Part shown: piece by piece, positions 49,313 through 58,233 of the stretch | Layout: every line of letters starts with the position of its first letter | Numbering within the stretch: the stretch's first letter is position 1 | Assembly: GCA_903835065.1 (NCBI GenBank) | Contig: CAILLO010000009.1 | Span: 1-64,000, forward strand | Direction of reading: 5' to 3' | Length of the DNA: 64,000 nt | Source: an uncultured Eubacteriales bacterium | GTDB taxonomy: Bacteria; Bacillota; Clostridia; Saccharofermentanales; UBA5734 | Position numbers and translations under genes: made by a program | Notes under the pieces: generated by a model | What the model saw: only the letters and a program-made list of their open reading frames with translations | Database searches by the model: none | What the model was told of the DNA's origin: nothing

Positions 49313-50203
49313 TCAGCCCTTCACGGCTCCGACCATGATGCCGGACACGAAGTAGCGCTGGATGAACGGGTACGCGACCAGCATCGGGATGATGGACACC
49401 ATGATGACGCAATACTTTATGAGTTCCGCCACGACGGATACGTAGGCGGACGATCCCGAGGCGCTCGCCGTGGTCGCCTGGTTCTTCAGGAGGATCTGCT
49501 GGATGACGAGCTGCAGCGTGAACAGGTTCGCCGAGCGGAGGTAGATCATCGCCTGGAAGTAGGAGTTCCACTGGGCGATCACGTAGAACAGCGCGACGAC
49601 GGCGATGCTCGACTTCGCGAGCGGGATCATGATGCGGAACAGGATCTGGAGCTTGTTGGCGCCGTCGAGGTTCGCGGATTCCTCCAGGCTCTCCGGGATG
49701 GTCTGGAAGTAGGTGCGCATGATGATGAGGTTGAAGGCGGACATGCAGTTCGGGATGATCACGGCGAGCGGCGTGTCGATCCAGCCGAGCCTGCTGATCA
49801 GGATGTAGGTCGGAATCAGGCCGCCGTTGAAGATCATGGTGAAGGTGATGAAGAACATCGCCTTGTTGCCCCAGTAGAGATTCCTGCGGGACAGCACGTA
49901 GGCGCCGAAGATCGTCAGGACCGAGCCGAGCGCCACGGAGCCCGCCGTGTACAGGATCGTGTTCAGGTAGCCGCGCCAGATCTCGACGCTCTCGAACACC
50001 TTCTGGTAGCCGACGAGGGAGAAGCCCTTGGGCCAGAGGATCAGACCGGTGTTCGCGGCCAGCTTGAAGGGGTCGCTGATCGAGGCCATCAGCACGTGCA
50101 CGAAGGGGATCAGCGCGATGACGCCCAGGACCGAGAGCAGGAGGGCGTTGAAGACGATGAACGTCTTGCGGGGCAGACTTTCCTTGCGGAATGGCGTATC
50201 CAT
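49313..50203 (-). CDS. ABC transporter permease, Lpl/CUT1 type (second permease)
   Basis: 296 residues, six membrane segments, with the ATPase-contact motif ESLEESANLDGANKLQILFRI (EAA loop) near residue 185 and the ending VAYPFIQRYFVSGIMVGAVKG typical of YtcP/LplC permeases. Imports oligosaccharides or glycosides together with 50216 and 51250. No ATPase gene is in the window, as usual for CUT1 systems that share one encoded elsewhere. Confidence 0.92.
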   Translation of the reverse strand: MDTPFRKESLPRKTFIVFNALLLSVLGVIALIPFVHVLMASISDPFKLAANTGLILWPKGFSLVGYQKVFESVEIWRGYLNTILYTAGSVALGSVLTIFGAYVLSRRNLYWGNKAMFFITFTMIFNGGLIPTYILISRLGWIDTPLAVIIPNCMSAFNLIIMRTYFQTIPESLEESANLDGANKLQILFRIMIPLAKSSIAVVALFYVIAQWNSYFQAMIYLRSANLFTLQLVIQQILLKNQATTASASGSSAYVSVVAELIKYCVIMVSIIPMLVAYPFIQRYFVSGIMVGAVKG

Positions 50204-50215
50204 CTTCGTCCCTCC

Positions 50216-51136
50216 TCAGAACAGCCGGGTGTCGGTGTAGCGCTTGGCCAGCCAGTTCGACAGGAGCACCATGGCCAGGCCCGCGACGGCGTTGAACAGG
50301 CCGACGGCGGCGGCGTAGCTGTAGTTGAACTCGAGCAGGCCCTTGCGGTAGACGAAGGTGGAGATGACGTCGGCGGTCTCGTAGATGCCCGGCGAGTAGA
50401 GCAGGATGATCTTCTCGTAGCCGACGTTCAGGAGCTGCCCCGTGCGCAGGATGAAGAGGACGATGATGGTCGGGGCGATGCCGGGAATCGTGATGTGGAG
50501 CAATTGCTTCCAGTGGCCGGCGCCGTCGATGCGGGCGGCCTCGTATTGTTCGTGGTCGATGCCGCTCAGCGCGGCGAGGTAGATGACGGCGATGTACCCC
50601 GTCATCTGCCACATGTCGGACACGACCATGATCGGTCGGAATCCGTTCGCGTAGGTGAGCAGGCTGTTGTCCAGCCCGAAGAGCGAGCTGAAGAGGTTGC
50701 CGACGGGGCCTTCCGGGGCGACGAAGATCTTGATCAGCGAGGCCACGACGACGAGGGAGATGAAGTAGGGGATGTACGTGGCGGTCTGGATGGTCTTCTT
50801 GAAGAGCCTGCCCTTCACCTCGTTGAGCAGCAGCGCGAGTCCGACGGGGCTGAGCACGCCGAACATCAGGCCCAGCGCGCTGAGGATCAGCGTGTTGCGG
50901 ATCAGGCGCCAGAAATAATAGCTCTTGAAGAAGGTGACGAAGTTCGCGAACCCGACGAAGGCGCTTCCGAAGACGCCCTTCGCGGGGCTGAAATGCTCGA
51001 AGGCCATGGCGAGGCCGCCCATGGGGATGTAGAGGAAGACGACGTAGTAGAGGAGGACCGGCAGCAGGAGGAAGTAATACGTGCGGTTCCGTCTCCAGTC
51101 GACCCTGATCTTGCCTTCTCGTTTCGTGCCCTGCAT
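50216..51136 (-). CDS. ABC transporter permease, Lpl/CUT1 type (first permease)
   Basis: 306 residues with six membrane segments. YYFLLLPVLLYYVVFLYIPMGGLAMAFEHFS opens the protein, the EAA loop reads YEAARIDGAGHWKQLLHITI, and GLAMVLLSNWLAKRYTDTRLF closes it, all typical of LplB permeases. Partner of 49313; 12 bases separate them. Confidence 0.92.
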   Translation of the reverse strand: MQGTKREGKIRVDWRRNRTYYFLLLPVLLYYVVFLYIPMGGLAMAFEHFSPAKGVFGSAFVGFANFVTFFKSYYFWRLIRNTLILSALGLMFGVLSPVGLALLLNEVKGRLFKKTIQTATYIPYFISLVVVASLIKIFVAPEGPVGNLFSSLFGLDNSLLTYANGFRPIMVVSDMWQMTGYIAVIYLAALSGIDHEQYEAARIDGAGHWKQLLHITIPGIAPTIIVLFILRTGQLLNVGYEKIILLYSPGIYETADVISTFVYRKGLLEFNYSYAAAVGLFNAVAGLAMVLLSNWLAKRYTDTRLF

Positions 51137-51180
51137 GTCGTAGCCTCCTTCAGACCGGATGCGCTCCTGGGAAGAGAGCA

Positions 51181-51238
51181 GCCGCGGGCGGACGAGCCGC
51201 CCGCGGCCGTTTGATCTGCACGGATCCTAGCGATCCGT
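51181..51238 (-). other. Two hairpins between binding-protein and permease genes
   Basis: GCCGCGGGCGG (51181-51191) pairs with CCGCCCGCGGC (51197-51207), and ACGGATC (51220-51226) pairs with GATCCGT (51232-51238). Neither has a T-tract. Stem-loops at this place typically protect the binding-protein mRNA or reduce read-through into the permease genes. Confidence 0.65.
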
Positions 51239-51249
51239 ACGGGACCGGA

Positions 51250-52881
51250 TCACTTCTTGGCCATATAGCGGTCGTAGGCCGTCTGCATGATCGTGATGGC
51301 GTTGTCGATGCCCATGGACTTGATCTGGGCGGCCTGGGTGGCCATCCAGCCGGCGGCGACGGTCGGGCTCTTGACGGCCAGAACGTACTGCTCCTGGATG
51401 TAGGTCTGGATATCGCTCATGATGGCGTTGACCTGGGTGCTCTCGTCAGCGGTCAACTGCCAGGTCAGGTAGACGGTGTTGACGGAGTCGACCTGGACGT
51501 TCTGCTCGGTCGTGGTCGCCGCGTCGATGAGCTGCGCGGACTGCACGGGGCCGTGCTCGAGCTTCAGCGGCGCGAAGTTGCCGTTGTAGATTTCGAGGTA
51601 GGCGGAGGCGCCCTTGTCGCTCTTCAGGATCTTGTCGGTGAACTGCGGCTTTCCGTTGACCATCGTGTAGGAGTCGCCTTCGACGCCCCAGTTCATGAGG
51701 AGCTGGCCCTGGTCGGTGCACATCCAGTTGAAGAGCTTGAGCAGCAGGTCGGGGTTCTTGCACGCCTTGGTGATGACCCACGGGTCGGAGACGTATTTGG
51801 GGAACGTGACCTGTTCGCTCGGGAGGTCGGAGGTGGCGGTCAGCTTGGGAGCCGGCGCGGCGACCCAGGCGAAGCCGGTCTGCGTGGAGGCGGCGCCGTA
51901 GAACATGCCCTTCCAGGCGAGGTAGCCGCCGGTCGCGCCGGCCTTGCCGGTGCCGACCAGCGCGGCTTCGCCGGGCAGGTCGTAGATGCCGCGGGTGTCG
52001 AAGTCACGGTCGTAGAGGCCTTCGGCATACCAGGCGGACAGGGTCTTCAGGTAGTCGGCATAGCCCTGCTCGACGCCACCGTAGTGGATCTTGCCGGACG
52101 TGTCGGGGTAGAAGAGGCCGACGCCGGAACCGAACTGGTTGGCCGGGTTGGCGACGATGCCGTAGGCCTGCATGAAGATCGGGTTGTCGCCCAGGTGCTT
52201 CAGCAGCGGGAAGGTGGCGCCGTTCTTGTCCTTGAAGGCGGTCAGGACGGTGTGCCACTCGTCGATGGTGGTCGGCATCGTGAGGCCGTCGGTATCGAGC
52301 CAGTCCTTGCGGATCATCATGCCCCAGACGAACGCGGGTTTGTCGTTCGTGAGCTCGGTGACCTGGTAGACGCCGGGGATGTAGCCCTTGTCGGTCTGGA
52401 TGTCGCGGAGGATCTCGGGCTTGTTCAGGAGGCTCCAGTAAAGGGGAGCATCCGTCGCGAGCAGCGGCTTGACGTCGAGCGCGACGCCGTCGTCGACGGC
52501 CTGCTCGAGTCCGCCGGTGTAGTTCACCGAGCCGGAGCCGGAGGGATAGGCGAAGAGGTCGGGATAGGTCTTGGCGGCGAGCATGAGGTTGAACTCGGTG
52601 GTGTAGTTCGAGCTCAGGACGCTCGTGAAGTCGAGCTGCACGTTGGTCAGCTCGGCGACCTTCTTCCAGACCACGTTGTCCTTGTAGTCCTGCGCGGACT
52701 CGTTGATGGCCAGGAAGGCCTTGAAGGTCTGCACGGTGTCGGCGAGAGGCAGCGAGACCTTGGAGATGTCGGGGGTCGGGGTCGCGGTCGGGCCAGGGGT
52801 GTTGGTGGGAGCGGCGCAGCTGGCCAGCACGGCCAGAGCCAGGGCGAGGACAACCAGGACGGACCAGAATCTCTTGTTCAT
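51250..52881 (-). CDS. Extracellular solute-binding lipoprotein (LplA-like)
   Basis: 543 residues. Signal peptide MNKRFWSVLVVLALALAVLA with the lipobox Leu-Ala-Ser-Cys22, then a Thr/Pro-rich linker (TPGPTATPTP) and a family-1 solute-binding domain. It captures sugars or glycosides outside the membrane for the permeases downstream. ATG at 52881 behind AGGAG; longer in-frame starts upstream would spoil the signal peptide. The Thr/Pro linker is of the type frequent in Chloroflexota and some Bacillota. Confidence 0.93.
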   Translation of the reverse strand: MNKRFWSVLVVLALALAVLASCAAPTNTPGPTATPTPDISKVSLPLADTVQTFKAFLAINESAQDYKDNVVWKKVAELTNVQLDFTSVLSSNYTTEFNLMLAAKTYPDLFAYPSGSGSVNYTGGLEQAVDDGVALDVKPLLATDAPLYWSLLNKPEILRDIQTDKGYIPGVYQVTELTNDKPAFVWGMMIRKDWLDTDGLTMPTTIDEWHTVLTAFKDKNGATFPLLKHLGDNPIFMQAYGIVANPANQFGSGVGLFYPDTSGKIHYGGVEQGYADYLKTLSAWYAEGLYDRDFDTRGIYDLPGEAALVGTGKAGATGGYLAWKGMFYGAASTQTGFAWVAAPAPKLTATSDLPSEQVTFPKYVSDPWVITKACKNPDLLLKLFNWMCTDQGQLLMNWGVEGDSYTMVNGKPQFTDKILKSDKGASAYLEIYNGNFAPLKLEHGPVQSAQLIDAATTTEQNVQVDSVNTVYLTWQLTADESTQVNAIMSDIQTYIQEQYVLAVKSPTVAAGWMATQAAQIKSMGIDNAITIMQTAYDRYMAKK

Positions 52882-53082
52882 GGAACTCCTCCTTGTACCT
52901 TTCTTCTTCCTTGGGGATCTTGATTCAGGACCTGTCTTCGATCGAGAAAGGGGTTTCCATCGCGCGGGCGCACCGACCATCGCCGGGCGAGGCTGACGTC
53001 CTCAAGGTACGCGCGGGCGTCTCGTCTGGAAAGAGCAGGATTCGAGCCATGTGCGGAAATTCCGCGGAGAACCCGCGAACCC
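52882..53082. other. Gap between regulator and binding-protein genes
   Basis: About 200 bases without a gene. It contains a GCGGAAATTCCGC palindrome (about 53052-53064) that could be a site for the AraC-type regulator upstream. No convincing promoter boxes were recognised. Confidence 0.35.
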
Positions 53083-55425
53083 TTACTGGGAGCGCATCCG
53101 CTCGCGGTACTGGGTCCCGGTCACGCCCTCGAGCTTCTTGAAGATGCTGTTCATCGTCCGGAAGTTGTAGTACCCGACCTTCTTCGCGATTTCGGCGACG
53201 TTCCAGTCGGTCTCGGCCAGGTACTTCCGGGCGAGGTCGATCCGGCACTGCTGGATATAGTCGAGCGTGCCCATCCCGAGGCGGGACCGCATGAGGCGGG
53301 TGACCTGAGACACGCTGAGGTCGACGTGGTCGGCGAGCTTCGTGACGGAGAGGTCGGTGTCGGAGATGTTGGCCTGGATGTAGTCCACGATTCCCTGGAG
53401 CTTCCCGTGGTGCTGCTGGGCGGCCTCCTTCTTCGCGTGGAGGTCCTCCATGCAGGCGAGGAAGGCGTGGATGGTCCGGCGGAACAACCCGAGGTCGTTG
53501 CAGGTGGCCAGGGTGTCGAGCAGCGCGTCGGCCTCCTTGCGGAAGGCGGGCGGCTGCCCGGCGGAGAGTTCCTCGAGCGCGGCGAGCAGGTCCTCGACGA
53601 GGCTGTACTGACGCAAGCGCCGGATCGTCGGGTTCAGCTTCGCCGGCGTGTCCTCGTCGATGATGCGGTTGACCAGCACCTCGACGGAGCGGTAGTCGTT
53701 TCCCATGAGGTGGTTGAGCAGCTGCCGCCGCGTCGTGAGCGAATTGGCCCCGGGAAGTTCGGGTCCGGCCTCCGGGTCCTTCTCGGCGTGGCAGTGGACC
53801 GACCCGACGCTTTCGAAGAGCCGGGCGAAGTCGAGCGAATCGAGCGCGTCCTGGTATGAGCGCGGGATGCCGCCCAGGGTGGGTTGCTCGCTGCCGACGC
53901 CGGCGGAGACGAGGATGCCGAACTTCTCGCGCAGGAAGGCGAGGCCCTCCTCCGCGACGGTGGCGAGCGACGGGCAGCCGGTCGGCAGGTCGCCGGCCGG
54001 CAGGCCGACGAGGCAGGCGAGCAGGCCGTCGACTTCGAAGACGTAGGCCACGCAGCCGCCCGTTTCGCCGTATTTCTCCTCGAGGACGTTGCGGACCAGG
54101 AAGGACGCGAGTTCGATCGCCTGGCGCACATCGGGGTCGGGGTCCTCGTCCGCGAGCAGCACGCCGAAGTCCTCGATGGCCATCAGGAGCAGGAGGTATC
54201 GGTCGGACGGGAATCGAACGCCATCCTCCGCGAGCATCGCCGCGAGGTCGGTGCGGCCCTGGACGCGGCCCTTGACGAGGCGGTCGAGCAGGGAGTCCCG
54301 CAGCGCGGTCTCCTGGCGCTCGAGACGCTTCGAATAGAGGTCCTTCTCGAGGATGACCTTCTGGACGGCCTCCTCGAGGTACTGCATCTCGTTGCGGGGC
54401 TTTCCGTCCTCGGGCTTCACGGACCGACCGATCCGCTCCATAAGGCGTCGGATCGGCGAATAGTTGCGCCGCGCGAAGAAGAAGGAGATCGCGGCGCCGA
54501 GAAGGAAGAAGCCGAGGATCGCCGCGAGCGTCCAGTCGCGGGTGGACCGGATGCCGGCCTGATAGGCGTCCACGCCGGAAAGCAGGACGTACTTCCAGCC
54601 GTTGCGCTCCGACGTGATCGAGGAGGCGAGGTATTCGCGGCCCGAGAGTTTTTGGACCTGCGGCGTCTCGGGAAGGTCGCCGTAGCGGAGCTGGAGCGGT
54701 GAAGCCGTCGTGGCCGTGCCGGTCAGGCGGTTCCCGTCGGCGTCGAGCACGAAGAACTCATAGTCCTGGAGCCCGCTGAAGCTGGCCGCGGGGGCGAGGA
54801 ATCGCGACGCGTCCAGGCGGAGCACCAGCACGCCCTCCGGCGTGACGCCGCGAGGGTAGACGTTGACGAAGAGGAGGATCTGGGCGAGGCCGCCTTCCGA
54901 CGCGGGAGGCAGGATCACGTACTTGGGACGGCTGAAGTCGCCGACCAGCAGCGACTCGAGCTGCGTCCCGGAGATCCCGAAGGTGCTTTCCGCCGGGAAG
55001 GGCAGGGCCGTCGGGTCGTTGGTCCCGTAGAGGGTCGAGAGGAAGACCCGGCTCTTGTAGGAATAGAGGAAGATGTCGCGGATGACGGAGTTCGTGTGCA
55101 CGGCCTGCATCATCTGCGCCTTCGCGTGCATCGGGGCCACCGCGAGGACGGGGTTGTAGAATGGGTGCGCCTCGTGCACGTAGGCCAGGACGTCCGCATC
55201 GTACTGAAGGAGGGAGGCGGCCGCCTCCACCTCCTGGAGCTGTCCGTCGAGCAGGCTCTGCAGGCTGCGGAGGTTCGCGGTCTCCACTTTGCGGACCTCG
55301 AGGTCGAGGGAGCGGGAGGCGCCGGCATAGACGATCAGGCTCGCGAGGAGTGCGCAGACGAGCACGATCCAGTACGAGACGAGCCAGTTCACGAAGAGGG
55401 AGCGCCGAAGCGCCGGCTTCCTCAT
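53083..55425 (-). CDS. Membrane-bound Cache-AraC transcriptional regulator
   Basis: 780 residues. Membrane segment 1 (about residues 10-34), an extracellular Cache-like sensor to about 290, membrane segment 2 (LAAILGFFLLGAAISFFFA, about 305-325), a cytoplasmic linker region, and a C-terminal AraC double helix-turn-helix (about 680-780: VTKLADHVDLSVSQVTRLMRS, VAEIAKKVGYYNFRTMNSIF). This architecture typically sits beside LplABC-type importers in Bacillota and activates them on sensing the extracellular sugar or the loaded binding protein. ATG behind GGAGGTG. Confidence 0.9.
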   Translation of the reverse strand: MRKPALRRSLFVNWLVSYWIVLVCALLASLIVYAGASRSLDLEVRKVETANLRSLQSLLDGQLQEVEAAASLLQYDADVLAYVHEAHPFYNPVLAVAPMHAKAQMMQAVHTNSVIRDIFLYSYKSRVFLSTLYGTNDPTALPFPAESTFGISGTQLESLLVGDFSRPKYVILPPASEGGLAQILLFVNVYPRGVTPEGVLVLRLDASRFLAPAASFSGLQDYEFFVLDADGNRLTGTATTASPLQLRYGDLPETPQVQKLSGREYLASSITSERNGWKYVLLSGVDAYQAGIRSTRDWTLAAILGFFLLGAAISFFFARRNYSPIRRLMERIGRSVKPEDGKPRNEMQYLEEAVQKVILEKDLYSKRLERQETALRDSLLDRLVKGRVQGRTDLAAMLAEDGVRFPSDRYLLLLMAIEDFGVLLADEDPDPDVRQAIELASFLVRNVLEEKYGETGGCVAYVFEVDGLLACLVGLPAGDLPTGCPSLATVAEEGLAFLREKFGILVSAGVGSEQPTLGGIPRSYQDALDSLDFARLFESVGSVHCHAEKDPEAGPELPGANSLTTRRQLLNHLMGNDYRSVEVLVNRIIDEDTPAKLNPTIRRLRQYSLVEDLLAALEELSAGQPPAFRKEADALLDTLATCNDLGLFRRTIHAFLACMEDLHAKKEAAQQHHGKLQGIVDYIQANISDTDLSVTKLADHVDLSVSQVTRLMRSRLGMGTLDYIQQCRIDLARKYLAETDWNVAEIAKKVGYYNFRTMNSIFKKLEGVTGTQYRERMRSQ

Positions 55426-55497
55426 TGAAGCACCTCCGGATGGCGTCAGCATAACACGGGCGGAGTCGCGGCGGAAGGCGGTCCGGAGGCGCCGGGT

Positions 55498-56070
55498 TCA
55501 GAGGATCCGGTTGAACTTGCCGGCGTCGCGCGGGCGGGCGTCCGGGCTCTCGGCGGGCACGCCGACCGAAAGGAAGTACATCGGCTCGTAGCCGGCGGGG
55601 ATGCCGAGGCGGGCCAGGAGCGGCGCGCCTTCGGGCGAGCGCAGGTAGTCCAGCACGCCGCCGATGAAGCAGGTGGCGAGGCCGAGGGAATGCGCCGCGA
55701 GGACGATGTTCTCGGCGAGGTGCGCGCTGTTGGTCGGCCCCCGGGAGGTCTCGCAGCAGACGAGGATGTCGGTCGGGGCGTGGAAGAAGACCTGGTAGTC
55801 GGGGTCCTTCAGGCGCTCGACCATGACCGGCGGCAGGTTCGGGCGGTCCTTGACCATGCGGACGAATCCGTCGCCGATCTCCTCGAGCAGGGCGCGGTCC
55901 TGCACGACGCACAGGTGCCAGGACTGGACGTTCATGCCGCTCGGCGCCGCGAAGCCGCAGGCGAGCAGGGTCTCGAGCTCGGCCTCGGTCAGCTGCCGGT
56001 CGCGCTGGAAGGCGCGGACGCTGCGGCGGGCGAGGATCGTGTCGACGACGGCGTTGTGGATGATGGTCAT
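55498..56070 (-). CDS. Nitroreductase-family FMN oxidoreductase
   Basis: 190 residues. The opening DTILARRSVRAFQRDR is the FMN-binding Arg-Arg-Ser motif; AAPSGMNVQSWHLCVVQD and GLATCFIGGVLDYL complete the pattern. NAD(P)H-dependent flavoenzyme of the cytosol, acting on nitro-, quinone or enone substrates. As third gene of the CGD set 5 operon it could reduce the released aglycone. Confidence 0.9.
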   Translation of the reverse strand: MTIIHNAVVDTILARRSVRAFQRDRQLTEAELETLLACGFAAPSGMNVQSWHLCVVQDRALLEEIGDGFVRMVKDRPNLPPVMVERLKDPDYQVFFHAPTDILVCCETSRGPTNSAHLAENIVLAAHSLGLATCFIGGVLDYLRSPEGAPLLARLGIPAGYEPMYFLSVGVPAESPDARPRDAGKFNRIL

Positions 56071-56082
56071 GGGGGTGCCCTC

Positions 56083-57057
56083 CTATGCGAGTCCGAGAAT
56101 CCGCTTCTCCATGGTCAGGTGGCGCTTCAGCTGTTCCGTCGCGTCGATGCTCTCGTCGAACTGGTGTCCTTCGTACTCGCTGGCGATGAAGCCCTTGAAT
56201 CCGTGGTCGCGGACGAGCGGGAGGATCCGGTCGTAGGGGATGCAGGCGTCGTGGAAGTTCTCGTCGATGTGGTAGAACTTGCCGTGCATGTAGCGGGAGT
56301 GCTTCACCATCGGCCCGATGTCCTCGAGCGCGGCGGGGTGGAAGTCCTTGAAGAGTTCGTGGGCGATCGGGCGCTCCGCATCGGTGAGGTCGGGGACCTG
56401 CTTCAGGGCCTCCTCCTCTGTGACGCCGCGACGCTGCAGGGGGCAAAGGACATCAAGGGTCTTCTGCCGCATGCCGAGCTCGGCGGCCTGGTGGAACCAG
56501 GGCAGGTGCGGGTATTCCTGGAAGACGCCGAAGTCGGGCACGATGCCGATGTGGTCGGAGCCGTACTTGTCGAAGAGGCCGAAGTACTCCCTCCAGACGG
56601 GCACGTGGATCGTGTGCGGGACGTGGAGCTCGACGCCCAGCCAGACGTCCAGCTTCGCGGCGTACGGGACCATCTTCTCGAGAGTCGCCGGGGAGATCGC
56701 GTGCTGGGTGCGGACGACCTGGAAACCCATGCGGCTGGCGATCTCGAGGTCGTTCTTCGTGAACTGGACGATCTCCGGCTCGTTCAGGTCGCGGTCGGAC
56801 CGCAGGCCCATGTCGACGTAGGCGCTGTAGCTGACCGGAGCGAGCCGGTACTTCTGGAGGAGCTTCTGGAAGTCCTCGCACCAGGCGGCCGTGGGCCAGG
56901 GATATCCGGGGACCATCATGGCGGCGACAATCTCGATGCCCTCGGCCCCGAGCTCCTGCGCGGTGGCGAGGCACCGCTCGAGGTCGTAGCGGCGGAGGAA
57001 GTAGTCGATCGTGAGGCTGTAGAGGGAGATGCCGAGCTTGATGTTGGAATCCTTCAT
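56083..57057 (-). CDS. CGD alpha subunit-like TIM barrel, set 5
   Basis: 324 residues. Ligand motifs: GVELHVPHTIHVPV (Glu), GIVPDFGVFQEYP (Asp), YMHGKFYHIDENFHD (His) and IASEYEGHQFDE (Glu). Opening ISLYSLTIDYFLRRYDLERCL matches the other alpha subunits. Start at 57057 preferred, with GAAGGA at suitable distance; the ATG at 57063 abuts it. Follows its beta partner by 37 bases and precedes a nitroreductase gene. Confidence 0.85.
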   Translation of the reverse strand: MKDSNIKLGISLYSLTIDYFLRRYDLERCLATAQELGAEGIEIVAAMMVPGYPWPTAAWCEDFQKLLQKYRLAPVSYSAYVDMGLRSDRDLNEPEIVQFTKNDLEIASRMGFQVVRTQHAISPATLEKMVPYAAKLDVWLGVELHVPHTIHVPVWREYFGLFDKYGSDHIGIVPDFGVFQEYPHLPWFHQAAELGMRQKTLDVLCPLQRRGVTEEEALKQVPDLTDAERPIAHELFKDFHPAALEDIGPMVKHSRYMHGKFYHIDENFHDACIPYDRILPLVRDHGFKGFIASEYEGHQFDESIDATEQLKRHLTMEKRILGLA

Positions 57058-57094
57058 CTTCATCCTTCCTTCGTTCCGCTGCCGTGGCGCGGGT

Positions 57095-57514
57095 CTAGCG
57101 GGCGAGCGGCAGGGCCCGGACGTGGGCGCCTTCCGCGACGATGTAGTTGCCGTAGTAGCCCGTGTAGGGCACGCGGTAGGCGAAGTCGACGCGGATCTCG
57201 TGCGGTCCGGCCGCCAGCCCGCCTTCCTTCGCGACCTTCAGCGTCGCGTTGTCGAGGATGAACCAGTACTCGACGAACAGCTCCGGAATCTGGGCCATCA
57301 GGAACTCCTTGCCGTTGAGGCAGAACAGGAGGTCCTGCGGGTCGACCTTCTTCCCGTCGACGGTCAGGTCGAGGCGCGTGATGCAGGAAAGGTGCGAACC
57401 GCGGTATCCGGGGAACCGGATCTCGAGCTGGTACCCCGTGACCAGGCCGTTCACGGCCGTGTTCCGGAATCCCGTGTCGGTGACGGTGTGCTTGAAGTAA
57501 GCCTGGAAATGCAT
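57095..57514 (-). CDS. CGD beta subunit-like protein (DUF6379 type), set 5
   Basis: 139 residues. The signature reads RFPGYRGSHLS (Gly where others have Tyr-Tyr), with LDLTVDGKKV, EYWFILDNATLKVAKEGGL and a C-terminal strand. First gene of the unit, under a promoter that carries the 27-bp CATGAAA palindrome. Expected to form a complex with the 56083-57057 product. Confidence 0.83.
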   Translation of the reverse strand: MHFQAYFKHTVTDTGFRNTAVNGLVTGYQLEIRFPGYRGSHLSCITRLDLTVDGKKVDPQDLLFCLNGKEFLMAQIPELFVEYWFILDNATLKVAKEGGLAAGPHEIRVDFAYRVPYTGYYGNYIVAEGAHVRALPLAR

Positions 57515-57586
57515 GGGGTCCCTTCCTTCCGCATCGTCGGTCCGAGAGGTCCGTCGGTCCGTTGCAGTTGAAACTTTCTGGATTTA

Positions 57587-57613
57587 CATGAAAATGTTAT
57601 CATCATTTTCATG
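57587..57613. promoter_or_regulatory. 27-bp operator CATGAAA-N13-TTTCATG
   Basis: The palindrome extends to ten perfect bases per arm (CATGAAAATG and CATTTTCATG). Same arms and total length as 21949-21975. It lies between the divergent CGD set 5 and VOC genes, over the promoter boxes. Confidence 0.72.
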
Positions 57614-57622
57614 AATGGTCAA
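57594..57622 (-). promoter_or_regulatory. Promoter of CGD set 5
   Basis: On the minus strand TTGACC, a 17-base spacer and TAACAT, with the palindrome overlapping the spacer and -10 box. On the plus strand TTTCTG-N17-TATCAT (57575-57603) could serve the VOC gene. Confidence 0.55.
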
Positions 57623-57680
57623 TGAACCTTTGGAACAAGACCTCCCGCAGAACATCTGCCACCAGAGAAGGAGAACGACC

Positions 57681-58202
57681 ATGGCCATCATCCGCAACCT
57701 GATGCATCTCGCCCTCCGGGTCCACGACCTCGACGCCACGCTGCGCTTCTACCGGGACGCCCTGGGCCTGCCGGAGGTCTTCTCCCTCAGAAAACGCGAG
57801 TTCTACGACATGCTGGCCGAGGAGGGCGGCGACGTCCCCGACCGCTCGGACGAAGACGCCGTCTGGCTGACCTACCTCCGCATCCGCGACGAGCAGTACC
57901 TCGAGATTTTCCCCGTCCCGGACGAGGAGGTCTCCCAGTTCGTCGACCGGCAGAGCGTCTTCCACTTCTCGCTGCAGGTGGACGACATCCGGGAGACGGT
58001 AGCGGTGCTGCAGAAGCATGGGGTCATCGTGTCGCCGCTGCACGTCGATGCGTTGGCCGGACGTTCGGTCGCGGAGCCGTTCGAGCCGATCCGCGCGCGC
58101 TGCCATTCGCTGATCGCCTGGGTCGAGGACCCGGACGGCAACCTGATCGAGCTCATGCAGCTGATGCCGGACAGCCTGCAACGGGGGCTGGACACGAAAT
58201 AG
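57681..58202 (+). CDS. VOC (glyoxalase/dioxygenase) family protein
   Basis: 173 residues. Candidate metal ligands: His in NLMHLALRVHD, His in VFHFSLQVDD and Glu in IELMQLMPDS. ATG at 57681 behind AAGGAGAA; the longer upstream frame lacks similarity. Divergent from CGD set 5 and sharing its operator region, so probably co-regulated. It resembles 17434 in motif layout. Likely acts on a small oxo-compound of the pathway. Confidence 0.87.
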   Translation: MAIIRNLMHLALRVHDLDATLRFYRDALGLPEVFSLRKREFYDMLAEEGGDVPDRSDEDAVWLTYLRIRDEQYLEIFPVPDEEVSQFVDRQSVFHFSLQVDDIRETVAVLQKHGVIVSPLHVDALAGRSVAEPFEPIRARCHSLIAWVEDPDGNLIELMQLMPDSLQRGLDTK

Positions 58203-58233
58203 GTCTTCTCCCCCGCTGCCGCGAGGCCGCTTT

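Noticed and set aside
48644-51214. Long plus-strand open frame opposite the ABC permease genes
   Set aside because: Composition is typical of an antisense shadow and it covers genes with clear family motifs on the minus strand.
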